NCBI GenBank assembly: GCA_027296205.1
Contig: JAPUJM010000141.1
Location: forward strand, 1-7,948
Direction: 5' to 3'
Length of the DNA: 7,948 nucleotides
Source of the DNA: Actinomycetota bacterium
Lineage (GTDB): Bacteria > Actinomycetota > Acidimicrobiia > Spongiisociales > ZC4RG35
The notes under the pieces were generated by a model. The model was not told where the DNA came from, did no database searches, and worked only from the letters and a program-made list of their open reading frames with translations. Within the stretch, counting starts at the first letter, position 1; each line of letters opens with the position of its first letter. The translations under genes were made by a program, and so were the position numbers. Positions 1 to 6,300 of the stretch are shown here, piece after piece.

Positions 1-893
1 CCAAGGGCTACATCTACGTGCGTGGCGAGTACCCGACCGCAGAGAAACGTCTTGGCGAGGCCATCGTGATGGCAACCGAGGCCGGGCTGCTTGGCACAGA
101 TGTGGCCGGTGACGGCTTCGAGTTCGATCTCGAGGTTCGACGGGGTGCAGGCGCCTACATCTGTGGTGAGGAGACCGCACTGTTCGCCTCGATCGAAGGT
201 TACCGGGGCGAGCCCAGGCAGAAACCGCCGTTTCCCACACAGCATGGTGTGTTTGGCAAACCCACCGGGATCAACAACATCGAGACGTTGTTGGCCACGC
301 TCGAGGTCATCGCGGGCGGGGCCGGGGAGTTCGCTCAGGTGGGGACCGAGCAATCCGCCGGTCCCAAGTTGTTCTGCGTTTCCGGCGCGGTCGAGAAACC
401 GGGGGTGTTCGAGGTTCCGTTCGGCACGACGTTGAGAGAAATCCTGGCCCTGGCGGGCGGTGTCAGAGGTGGGCTTGGATTGAGTGCCGTTCTTCTCGGA
501 GGCGCCGCAGGAGTGTTCGTCGACTCCACCTTCCTGGACATGCCGTTGACGTTCGAGGACACACAGGCAGCCGGCGCCACTCTGGGGTCGGGAGCGGTGA
601 TCGTCTTCGATGAGAATTGCGACTTCGGGCCCGTGTTGAGACGTATCGCCCGGTTTTTCAGGGACGAGTCATGCGGCCAATGCGTGCCGTGCCGAATCGG
701 GACCGTTCGTCAGTCCGAAACGCTGGCCCGACTCGGCGACGGCGAGACTCTCGGCACCGTTGCCGATGAATTGGAGCGTCTCGATGATCTGGCGAGGGTG
801 ATGACCGACGCTTCGATCTGTGGTCTGGGTCAGACGGCGGCATCGGCGATTCAGTCAGCGATTCGTCTTCGGCTTCGGGGAGCACCGGCATGA
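1..893 (+). CDS. NuoF/FdsB-like NADH-binding flavoprotein subunit of formate dehydrogenase, 5' partial
   Basis: This is the C-terminal part of the diaphorase subunit that carries FMN, binds NAD and holds one [4Fe-4S] cluster, as in NuoF of complex I and FdsB of soluble formate dehydrogenases. The frame is open from base 3, where the residues read KGYIYVRGEYPTAEKRL, so the gene starts before the window; the GTG at 18 is internal. Seen in order: the FMN/NAD-site segment GAGAYICGEETAL (about 147-185), the KPTGINNIET segment (about 258-287), an SLBB-like stretch starting at GPKLFCVSGAVEKPGVFEV (about 360), and the cluster-binding C-x2-C-x2-C motif in ESCGQCVPCR (672-692) with the fourth Cys in ICGLGQ (codon at 819). 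It ends GAPA-stop, with TGA overlapping the ATG of the next gene (ATGA). It presumably passes electrons from the downstream iron-sulfur protein to NAD+. The family call is firm. Formate dehydrogenase rather than another NAD-linked enzyme is inferred from the fdhD neighbour. About 300 of the roughly 430-550 residues usual for the family are visible. Confidence 0.93.
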   Translation, partial: KGYIYVRGEYPTAEKRLGEAIVMATEAGLLGTDVAGDGFEFDLEVRRGAGAYICGEETALFASIEGYRGEPRQKPPFPTQHGVFGKPTGINNIETLLATLEVIAGGAGEFAQVGTEQSAGPKLFCVSGAVEKPGVFEVPFGTTLREILALAGGVRGGLGLSAVLLGGAAGVFVDSTFLDMPLTFEDTQAAGATLGSGAVIVFDENCDFGPVLRRIARFFRDESCGQCVPCRIGTVRQSETLARLGDGETLGTVADELERLDDLARVMTDASICGLGQTAASAIQSAIRLRLRGAPA

Positions 894-1753
894 CCGTGAC
901 CGAGCGCGAGATGTCGACGATCACCGCTCAAGTGAACGGCGAGGTGGTGACGGTCCCTGAAGGGGCGACCATCCTCGAGGCATGTCGTCGGGTGGGGTTG
1001 GACCTGCCCACCCTCTGCTACGGACCCACCATGACGGCGGCCAACGCCTGTCGTGTCTGCGTGGTCGAACTGGAAGGCTCCCGAACTCTGGTCCCCTCTT
1101 GCTCCCGAAAGCTGGAGGAGGGCATGGAGATCAGAACCGGGACGGAGCGGGCCCAGCACAGCCGACGACTCGTCCTGGAGTTGTTGGGCTCGGCGAGCGA
1201 GCTCGACCGGTCGGGCGATCAGCTCGATTCGTGGTTTGCGGATGCGGGGGCCGAGCCGAATCGGTTTGGCCCCAAAGCGGCGACTGTCGCCACCACGCCC
1301 AAGCTCGAAGATGACCTCTACGTTCGGGATTATGGCCGTTGCATCCTTTGCTACCGCTGTGTGGACGCCTGTGGCGTCGAGCACCAGAACACATTTGCCA
1401 TCACGGTCGCAGGACGGGGTTTCGAGGCTCACATCTCGACGGAATTCGACGTTGCCCTACCCGATTCGGCATGTGTCTACTGCGGAAACTGCATCGCCGT
1501 GTGCCCGACGGGCGCCCTCGTGGGCAGAGTGGAGTTCGACATGCGTGAGAACGACACCTGGGATGAGTCACGACAGGACGTGACCAGGACGGTCTGCTCC
1601 TATTGCGGTGTCGGATGCAATCTCGACCTGCACGCTCAGGACGGAAAGATCGTCAAAGTCACATCGCCCCACGATCACGCCGTGACACTCGGGAATCTGT
1701 GCATCAAGGGTCGATTTGGACAGAGCTACGTCAGCAGCGGAAGAGATGGCTGA
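890..1753 (+). CDS. FdsA/NuoG-like iron-sulfur protein: N-terminal half of formate dehydrogenase alpha subunit, lacking the catalytic domain
   Basis: This 287-residue protein should carry electrons between a molybdenum site and the NuoF-like subunit. A [2Fe-2S] domain holds C43, C54, C57 and C71. A ferredoxin-like double-cluster domain follows (C151, C154, C157, C161, then C195, C198, C201, C205). Last comes the [4Fe-4S] motif that opens molybdopterin oxidoreductases: C236, C239, C243 in CSYCGVGC and C271 in LCIKGRFG. The protein stops 16 residues later, whereas FdsA-type alpha subunits continue for some 600 residues with the bis-MGD catalytic domain and its Cys/Sec. No cysteine lies between C71 and C151, so the His-Cys3 cluster of NuoG appears absent. 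The ATG at 890 is preceded by GGGGAG at 877-882, 7 bases away, and overlaps the previous stop; the 3' end overlaps fdhD by 8 bases. Tight coupling on both sides argues for a stable architecture rather than recent truncation. The catalytic partner may be encoded upstream of the window. Confidence 0.88.
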   Translation: MTVTEREMSTITAQVNGEVVTVPEGATILEACRRVGLDLPTLCYGPTMTAANACRVCVVELEGSRTLVPSCSRKLEEGMEIRTGTERAQHSRRLVLELLGSASELDRSGDQLDSWFADAGAEPNRFGPKAATVATTPKLEDDLYVRDYGRCILCYRCVDACGVEHQNTFAITVAGRGFEAHISTEFDVALPDSACVYCGNCIAVCPTGALVGRVEFDMRENDTWDESRQDVTRTVCSYCGVGCNLDLHAQDGKIVKVTSPHDHAVTLGNLCIKGRFGQSYVSSGRDG

Positions 1754-2537
1754 CGAGGTCACGACGCACCGGGTTGTCCGATTCCGAGGTGATGCGGTAG
1801 TGGTCGAGGACAGCCTGGTCGTCGAGGAGCCCATCGAAATACAGCTGGCGGGTGAGCCCCTGGCGGTGGTCATGCGGACCCCAGGCCATGATGCCGACCT
1901 GATTCTCGGCTTTGCCATCACCGAGGGGATCGTCCCGGGACCTGAGGCGGTGTCCGGCGTGCGATCACTCGGCGAAGGACGCTGGAGCCTCGATCTGGCG
2001 GAGGGTTTCTCGGTCGACCCTGAACAGTTCAAGCGCAACTTCTATGCGACATCGTCCTGTGGGGTTTGTGGGAAGGCTTCGATCGACGCCATCCGAGTGG
2101 CGGGCTCTCGACCTCCTCCAGGCCCTGTGGTCGACGCCGAAACGATCCTCACCCTGCCGCCGCTTCTTCTCGAGCGTCAGGCGGCGTTTCACGCCACGGG
2201 CGGTCTTCATGCAGCGGCCGCTTTTGACTCCTCAGGTGTGATCATGGCTGTGCGCGAGGACGTGGGCCGTCACAACGCGGTCGACAAGGTGGTCGGCCAT
2301 CTCGCCCGTCAGAGCTGGCCTCTCCCTTCGCTTGGGCTGATCGTGTCGGGACGTGTGTCGTTTGAGATCGTGCAGAAGGCGGCCGTGGCCGGCATCTCGA
2401 TGGTATGTGGCGTCTCGGCAGCCTCCAGTCTTGCGGTGGAGTTGGGCGAGGAGTTCGGGATGACCGTGGTCGGGTTTCTCCGCGATGGAGGGTTCACCGT
2501 GTATTGCGGCGAAGGGCGGATCAAGGGCCTGGGCTAG
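1746..2537 (+). CDS. fdhD: FdhD, formate dehydrogenase accessory sulfurtransferase
   Basis: FdhD passes sulfur from a cysteine desulfurase to the molybdenum cofactor of formate dehydrogenase, which is needed for activity; it acts in the cytoplasm. Family marks seen: the paired active-site cysteines in SSCGVCGK (C105 and C108 of 263 residues), TGGLHAAA (151-158), EDVGRHNAVDKVVGH (171-185) and SGRVSFEIVQKA (201-212). Length is normal for the family. I chose the ATG at 1746 over a TTG at 1716: it lies in the last codons of the preceding gene (shared ATGGCTGA), directly after the purine-rich GGAAGAG, and the product starts MADEVTTHRVVRFRGD, close to the usual FdhD N-terminus. The overlap implies translational coupling with the iron-sulfur subunit. 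The stop is TAG inside CTAG, shared with the convergent lipoprotein gene. FdhD also supports the view that a molybdenum- or tungsten-dependent formate dehydrogenase is made in this organism. Confidence 0.96.
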   Translation: MADEVTTHRVVRFRGDAVVVEDSLVVEEPIEIQLAGEPLAVVMRTPGHDADLILGFAITEGIVPGPEAVSGVRSLGEGRWSLDLAEGFSVDPEQFKRNFYATSSCGVCGKASIDAIRVAGSRPPPGPVVDAETILTLPPLLLERQAAFHATGGLHAAAAFDSSGVIMAVREDVGRHNAVDKVVGHLARQSWPLPSLGLIVSGRVSFEIVQKAAVAGISMVCGVSAASSLAVELGEEFGMTVVGFLRDGGFTVYCGEGRIKGLG

Positions 2538-3091
2538 GGGAGCGGCTCGGCCTCGAACAGGAACTCGCCGTCGGAGCTGCGAAGGTTGAATTCTCCACGA
2601 ATGATCACCCATCGCCCCGCCCGCTGGAGGAGATCGATGTGCTCCTCCTCCTGTTCGACGATTGCCTCGTCCTCGCAAGCGATCTCGGTCCAGGTGAGCC
2701 CACTGAGCCTGATCGCCTGACCGTCGTTGGCGTCGCGCACACCTTCCACGAACTCGTCGTAGGCGCCCTCGGTTTCCCAGGTTCCCTGGTAGTCGTTGCA
2801 ACCAGTTGACCCGGAGACCGTTCCGCCTGCTCCAAAAGCGATCGTGATCTCGGTCTTCCAGACATTGGTGATGATCCCGGCACCCTGGCTGTAGTCGGTC
2901 ACGTTCCATTTGGTCCCGGCGAGTTGGGGGGCAGGCACGCCCTGCGAAGCAGTCGAGGGTGGTCCAGTGACAGCAGTGGCGACCGTTGTGGGTGGCGTCG
3001 GGGTGGGCTCGTCGATCGTGTCGGCTCCCCCACACGCCGTCAGAATGAGGGTGACCGCAATCACGGTTACCCCTCGCTTCCTAGAGCCCAT
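2534..3091 (-). CDS. Putative secreted lipoprotein with META (HslJ-like) domain
   Basis: This 185-residue protein starts MGSRKRGVTVIAVTLILTACGG, a short basic n-region, a hydrophobic core and the lipobox L17-T18-A19-C20, so it is probably exported and lipid-anchored at C20. Residues about 25-55 form a Thr/Pro/Val-rich linker. From about 56 the sequence follows the META domain pattern of E. coli HslJ: LAGTKWNV, a strand with TVSGSTGCNDYQGTW (91-105), then LSGLTWTEIACEDE (129-142) and a C-terminal hairpin ending EFLFEAEPLP. C98 and C139 occupy the two conserved Cys positions of many META proteins. The exact function of META lipoproteins is not known; envelope stress or metal binding has been suggested for some. 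It lies 38 bases after fhs on the same strand and might be co-transcribed, but it has no visible role in C1 metabolism. No Shine-Dalgarno sequence precedes the ATG. Its TAG stop overlaps that of fdhD. Confidence 0.85.
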   Translation of the reverse strand: MGSRKRGVTVIAVTLILTACGGADTIDEPTPTPPTTVATAVTGPPSTASQGVPAPQLAGTKWNVTDYSQGAGIITNVWKTEITIAFGAGGTVSGSTGCNDYQGTWETEGAYDEFVEGVRDANDGQAIRLSGLTWTEIACEDEAIVEQEEEHIDLLQRAGRWVIIRGEFNLRSSDGEFLFEAEPLP

Positions 3092-3127
3092 GAGACGAAT
3101 CTACCCAACAGCGGTGGCCCCTGTCGC
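3092..3127 (-). promoter_or_regulatory. Candidate leaderless promoter for the META lipoprotein gene
   Basis: On the minus strand a TAGATT hexamer (3098-3103) fits the actinobacterial -10 pattern TANNNT and ends 6 bases before the ATG at 3091, so transcription could begin at the start codon. This agrees with the absence of a ribosome binding site. A weak -35 candidate, GCGACA (3122-3127), lies 18 bases further upstream, just after the fhs stop. This is pattern matching only; read-through from fhs is the alternative. Confidence 0.33.
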
Positions 3128-3129
3128 CC

Positions 3130-4899
3130 TCAGAACAATCCGACGACATTTCCTTCTTCGTCGATGTCCACCGACATGTAGGCAGGCTTGGTGCCGAGAC
3201 CGGGCATGGTCCTCATCTCCCCGAGAAGGGGATAGATGAACCCGGCGCCGACGGAGGCCCTCACCTCACGCACCGGAACCGTGAAATCCTTCGGGGCCCC
3301 CTTCAGCGTCGGATCGTGACTGATGGATAGATGTGTCTTCGCCATGCAGATCGGCAGGTAGCCGAACCCGCCCTTTTCGAAGTCGGCGATCTGCCGTTCG
3401 GCCATGGTCGAGTACTCGACCCCGGCAGCCCCGTAGACCTCTTTGGCAATCGTCTCGATCTTGGTCTTGATGGGTTGGTCCAGCGGATACAGATACTTGA
3501 AATCACTGGGCTGATCACATGCTTCGACCACGGCTTCAGCCAAGTCCTCAGCACCCTCGCCACCCTGGGCATGGTGGTTTGTGGTCACGGCGGCCATCGC
3601 TCCAGCCGCGAGCGAGATTTCCCTGATGAGATCGTGCTCATGCTGGGAATCGGTGAGAAACCGGTTGATGGCCACTACGACAGGCACACCGAAGCTGAGG
3701 GCTGTCGCAATATGAGACTTCAAGTTGGCCATGCCCGCCCGCAGCAGAGGAAGATTCTCCTCGGTGTAGACCGGGTCGAGCGGCCGGCCGGCAACAACCT
3801 TGGGACCGCCGCCGTGGGTCTTCAGCGCTCTGACGGTCGCCACCATGACGACGCAATCGGGTTTCAGGCCCGATACCCGGCATTTGATATCGAAGAACTT
3901 CTCCATGCCCATGTCGGCGCCGAAACCGGACTCGGTGACGACATAGTCACCTAGATGAAGGGCCATCCGATCGGCAAGGATCGAAGAGTTGCCGTGAGCG
4001 ATATGGGCGAAAGGGCCTGCGTGGACAAGGGCGGCCTGACCTTCCAGGGTCTGCATCAGAGTGGGGTGCAAGGTCTCTCGCATCAGTACGGTGACTGCGC
4101 CTGCCACGTCGAGGTCCTCCAGCGTTATCGGCGTCCCGTCCTTGGCTGAGCCGATGACTACCCGGCCGCAGCGATCGCGGAGGTTCTTCAAAGCGGAGGC
4201 ATAGTCGGTGCCGTCTACCAGAGCCAGGATCGCCATCAGTTCGCTGGTCGCAGTGATGTCGTAGCCACTCTCTCGTGGTCGCCCATCTGCCGATCCTCCC
4301 AAGCCGAGCACTATGTTCCGGAGTGCCCGATCATTCACGTCCACCACCCGTCGCCAGCTGATCTTGTCTGGGTCAATCGACAGCCGTTTCAGCCCCAGTT
4401 CCGCCAGTCTTTCACTGGTGAGTCGACCCTCGTGGTACCACCGAGCGTCAATGGCCGCTGCCACCAGGTTGTGCGCCACCGTAATGGCGTGCATGTCACC
4501 GGTGAGATGGAGATTGAACTCGTCCATGGGCACGACCTGGCTGTAGCCGCCGCCGGCGGCCCCGCCCTTGATTCCGAAGGTCGGGCCCATGCTGGGTTGC
4601 CGGATGCATGCAATGGAGCGATGTCCCAGGGCACCAAGCCCTTGAACCAGACCAATGACGGTGGTGGTCTTGCCTTCGCCAAGCGGCGTCGGTGTGATCG
4701 CGGTCACGTCGACGTACTTGCCCTTGGGTTTGGACCCGATCCTCCTCAGGGTGTCGAGATGGATCTTCGCTTTGGTATCCCCATAGGGAATGATTTCGCT
4801 CTCTTCGAGCCCCACGTCGAGGGCGATCTCTTTGATGGGTCGCACCTTGGCGGTGCGAGCGATCTCCAGGTCGCTGGGGAACGACGGGTCAAGACTCAA
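3130..4899 (-). CDS. fhs: Formate-tetrahydrofolate ligase (10-formyl-THF synthetase)
   Basis: It catalyses formate + THF + ATP to 10-formyl-THF + ADP + Pi in the cytoplasm. The reverse direction is possible and would release formate and ATP. The 589-residue product is full length, slightly longer than the usual 555-560. Seen: N-terminal SDLEIARTAKVRPI, the ATP-binding loop TPTPLGEGKTTT (69-80), the signature QPSMGPTFGIKGGAAGGG (101-118), DEFNLHLTGDMHA (126-138), and the C-terminal FTVPVREVR, MRTMPGLG and DIDEEGNVVGLF. Part of the extra length is an insert after THGGGPK (VVAGRPLDPVYTEEN), which I believe occurs in other long forms. The start is TTG at 4899, supported by AGAGG five bases upstream and by alignment of the N-terminus with the family; no ATG fits. 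It lies 150 bases downstream of the methyltransferase and in the same direction as soxAG. With formate dehydrogenase convergent to it, it most likely links THF-bound C1 units to formate. Confidence 0.97.
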   Translation of the reverse strand: MSLDPSFPSDLEIARTAKVRPIKEIALDVGLEESEIIPYGDTKAKIHLDTLRRIGSKPKGKYVDVTAITPTPLGEGKTTTVIGLVQGLGALGHRSIACIRQPSMGPTFGIKGGAAGGGYSQVVPMDEFNLHLTGDMHAITVAHNLVAAAIDARWYHEGRLTSERLAELGLKRLSIDPDKISWRRVVDVNDRALRNIVLGLGGSADGRPRESGYDITATSELMAILALVDGTDYASALKNLRDRCGRVVIGSAKDGTPITLEDLDVAGAVTVLMRETLHPTLMQTLEGQAALVHAGPFAHIAHGNSSILADRMALHLGDYVVTESGFGADMGMEKFFDIKCRVSGLKPDCVVMVATVRALKTHGGGPKVVAGRPLDPVYTEENLPLLRAGMANLKSHIATALSFGVPVVVAINRFLTDSQHEHDLIREISLAAGAMAAVTTNHHAQGGEGAEDLAEAVVEACDQPSDFKYLYPLDQPIKTKIETIAKEVYGAAGVEYSTMAERQIADFEKGGFGYLPICMAKTHLSISHDPTLKGAPKDFTVPVREVRASVGAGFIYPLLGEMRTMPGLGTKPAYMSVDIDEEGNVVGLF

Positions 4900-4904
4900 T
4901 TTTT

Positions 4905-4915
4905 CCTCTTCTCCT
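4905..4915 (-). promoter_or_regulatory. Ribosome binding site of fhs (supports TTG start)
   Basis: On the minus strand AGAGG (4905-4909) lies 5 bases before the TTG at 4897-4899, with a second purine tract, AGGAG (4911-4915), just upstream. This strong purine-rich stretch decides for the TTG as the start of fhs. In the rest of the 150-base gap to the methyltransferase gene (4900-5048) I see a small CACCGGTG palindrome at 5021-5028, but no convincing promoter or terminator. Confidence 0.7.
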
Positions 4916-5048
4916 CACCGACCTCTGATGCGAGGTTGCTTGGTGTTGTGGATGGTACAAGTGCCCCTCCGCCGCGCCGAAGGTTTGGTGACGCACAGTG
5001 AGTGAAGCGGACAGGGCACTCACCGGTGGACGACTATCAGTCTGCTGG

Positions 5049-5804
5049 TCAGGTTTTTCTTGCAGTGCCTATGAAGGCGATCGTCTTCACCGGCGACAAC
5101 CGGAGTTGGACTCTCGATCCGGCAGTGGCATAGGAGATTCGGCCGGTGCGCAACGCGATGAGAGCCGCAACCGCGGCCGGAAGGTGGCGTGGCCGGATTC
5201 CGACACCATGTAACTCGTCGATGACAAGGCCTTGGCGCGTGGCAAGCCTGTGAAACTCCACCGGACTGATGAATCGACTCCAGTCGTGGAGATCCTCGGG
5301 GAGGACCCGGGTGGGCCAGAATCGCTGGGCGAGCTCGATCAGGACCAGACGGCTCAGCAACGTGCGGTTGGGTAGAGAGAACACGAGAAGGCCTCCGCGA
5401 CGGAGCACCCGACTGATCTCACCGACTACCGCTTCGGCGTCGTCGACGTGTTCGAGCACTTCGGAACAGGTCACGGCGTCGATGCTGTTGTCGGGGAAGG
5501 GAAGACACTCTCCTGCGCCGGCAGCGAATTTGGCTTGAACATGGTCGCTGGCTTCTCGGAGAGAGGCCATCGAGGGGTCGATCCCAATCACGTCGTATCC
5601 AGCATCCGACAGCGTCGCCGTCAGAAATCCTCCTCCGCATCCGACGTCGAGGACCCGCCAACCGGAATCGAGCCCGGCATTCTCGAGGGTCGTGGTCACA
5701 TAGGGCCCACGGACCGGGTCGAGCATCGTGTGAAGACCGTGAAGGAAGTTCTCTGGATCCCACCAGCCCTCCTGATCAAAGACTGCTGATGCCGGATCTT
5801 TCAA
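5049..5804 (-). CDS. UbiG-like class I SAM-dependent methyltransferase
   Basis: This 251-residue Rossmann-fold methyltransferase has motif I VLDVGCGGGFLT (51-62), the acidic end of strand 2 in VIGIDPS (72-78), an adenine-contact region GAGECLPFPDNSIDAV (96-111), the post-I motif CSEVLEHVDD (113-122), and LRRGGLLVFSLPNRT (134-148). The C-terminal HDWSRFISPVEFHRLA and GLVIDELHGVGIRP resemble the UbiG/Coq3 branch, which O-methylates polyprenyl-hydroxybenzoate intermediates, but the substrate cannot be told from sequence. The start is uncertain. The only start codon giving the full N-terminus is TTG at 5804; it has no Shine-Dalgarno sequence and sits in an inverted repeat. An ATG at 5823 in another frame opens a 15-codon reading frame that overlaps this start. 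The next in-frame ATG would make M27 first and lose GWWDPENFLHGLH, which looks conserved. A role linked to the sox/fhs neighbours is not evident from sequence. Confidence 0.87.
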   Translation of the reverse strand: MKDPASAVFDQEGWWDPENFLHGLHTMLDPVRGPYVTTTLENAGLDSGWRVLDVGCGGGFLTATLSDAGYDVIGIDPSMASLREASDHVQAKFAAGAGECLPFPDNSIDAVTCSEVLEHVDDAEAVVGEISRVLRRGGLLVFSLPNRTLLSRLVLIELAQRFWPTRVLPEDLHDWSRFISPVEFHRLATRQGLVIDELHGVGIRPRHLPAAVAALIALRTGRISYATAGSRVQLRLSPVKTIAFIGTARKT

Positions 5805-5808
5805 GATC
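5795..5808. repeat. Short perfect inverted repeat across the methyltransferase start
   Basis: GATCTT (5795-5800) and AAGATC (5803-5808) form a perfect 6-base inverted repeat with a 2-base centre. The proposed TTG start (5802-5804 on the minus strand) falls inside it. It could be an operator half-site pair or chance; the loop is too small for a stable RNA hairpin unless inner pairs open. Confidence 0.4.
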
Positions 5809-5852
5809 GATACGGTAATGCATCTATCCGATCAGCCGGCACCGCCCAGCCG

Positions 5853-6300
5853 TTACGGGGGTTTTTCGCCGGTGACGTAGGTGTGACCGAGTCGGCCGGT
5901 CCATTGGTGGGCGCCATTGGGGAGCCGCTCGAGTTTCCAGCGTGGTGTCTGACTATGTGGTCATGACGACATAGCAGGGCGAGGTTGTTCTCGGTGGTGG
6001 GTCCCCCATTTGCTCAAGCCTCTCTGTGATCGAGATCGCAGTCGGTGGCGGGCATTCGACATCCGGGGAACACACACATCGGATATGCGGCCTGAAATCC
6101 ACGAGTCTGGGCTGCCGAAGGTCTGCGCTGCGGGGTGCGAGGAAGACGTCGGCCCGGATCTGGTCGACGGGGCGGGCATCATCAGAGCGCTTCAGACCTC
6201 TGGCGATCTTGTTGATCCGTCGGTTGACCGCAATGACCCGGTGTGGTGGGAGGTTCAACCCGAGCAGACTGGCGGTTCCATCGACGGCAGCCTGCGTCAC
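5853..6300 (-). pseudogene. Decayed DUF222/HNH endonuclease gene, internally deleted and frameshifted
   Basis: Three reading frames on the minus strand together match a DUF222-HNH protein of the kind abundant in Actinobacteria. Frame A (6300 to about 6139) reads DGTASLLGLNLPPHRV and then RPVDQIRADVFL, the end of DUF222. The next part, roughly 100 codons in intact relatives, is missing. Frame B (about 6124 to 5942) resumes with RPSAAQTRGFQAAYP, then the HNH zinc/active-site region CVFPGCRMPATDCDLDH (first Cys codon at 6076-6074), an in-frame TGA at 6014-6016 where Trp is usual, and NGGPTTENNLALLCRHDH. A further frameshift near 5940 leads to frame C: WKLERLPNGAHQWTGRLGH, ending GEKPP and TAA at 5853-5855. 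One deletion, one stop and two frame changes make it a pseudogene. A 115-codon frame from GTG at 6300 may be mis-annotated as a hypothetical gene; past its first 54 codons it runs out of frame with the homology. This relic fills the gap between soxG and the methyltransferase. Confidence 0.86.

Noticed and set aside
851..1432. A 193-codon open frame on the minus strand
   Set aside because: It is antisense to the iron-sulfur protein, whose cluster motifs are unambiguous, and has no recognisable features of its own.
1716..1745. An upstream TTG start for fdhD at 1716
   Set aside because: It would add ten residues encoded inside the previous gene; the ATG at 1746 has a purine-rich stretch before it and fits the family N-terminus.
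1751..1795. TGA of the iron-sulfur subunit as a selenocysteine codon
   Set aside because: Reading on in frame gives only about 14 codons before another TGA, with no molybdopterin-domain similarity, and fdhD starts in another frame here. The active-site Sec of formate dehydrogenases lies much further from the first cluster motif.
2232..3035. A 267-codon open frame on the minus strand across the fdhD/lipoprotein border
   Set aside because: It overlaps both the fdhD 3' half and the lipoprotein gene in a different frame, and is rich in Arg, Gly and His with no domain pattern; a shadow.
5850..5866. CCGTTACGG followed by G and T runs as a plus-strand terminator
   Set aside because: The stem is at most four pairs with a one-base centre, and no plus-strand gene ends nearby.
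5953..6300. A 115-residue hypothetical protein starting at the soxG stop (GTGA)
   Set aside because: Only its first 54 or so residues match DUF222. The HNH homology that follows is in a different frame, so it is part of a pseudogene rather than a coupled gene.
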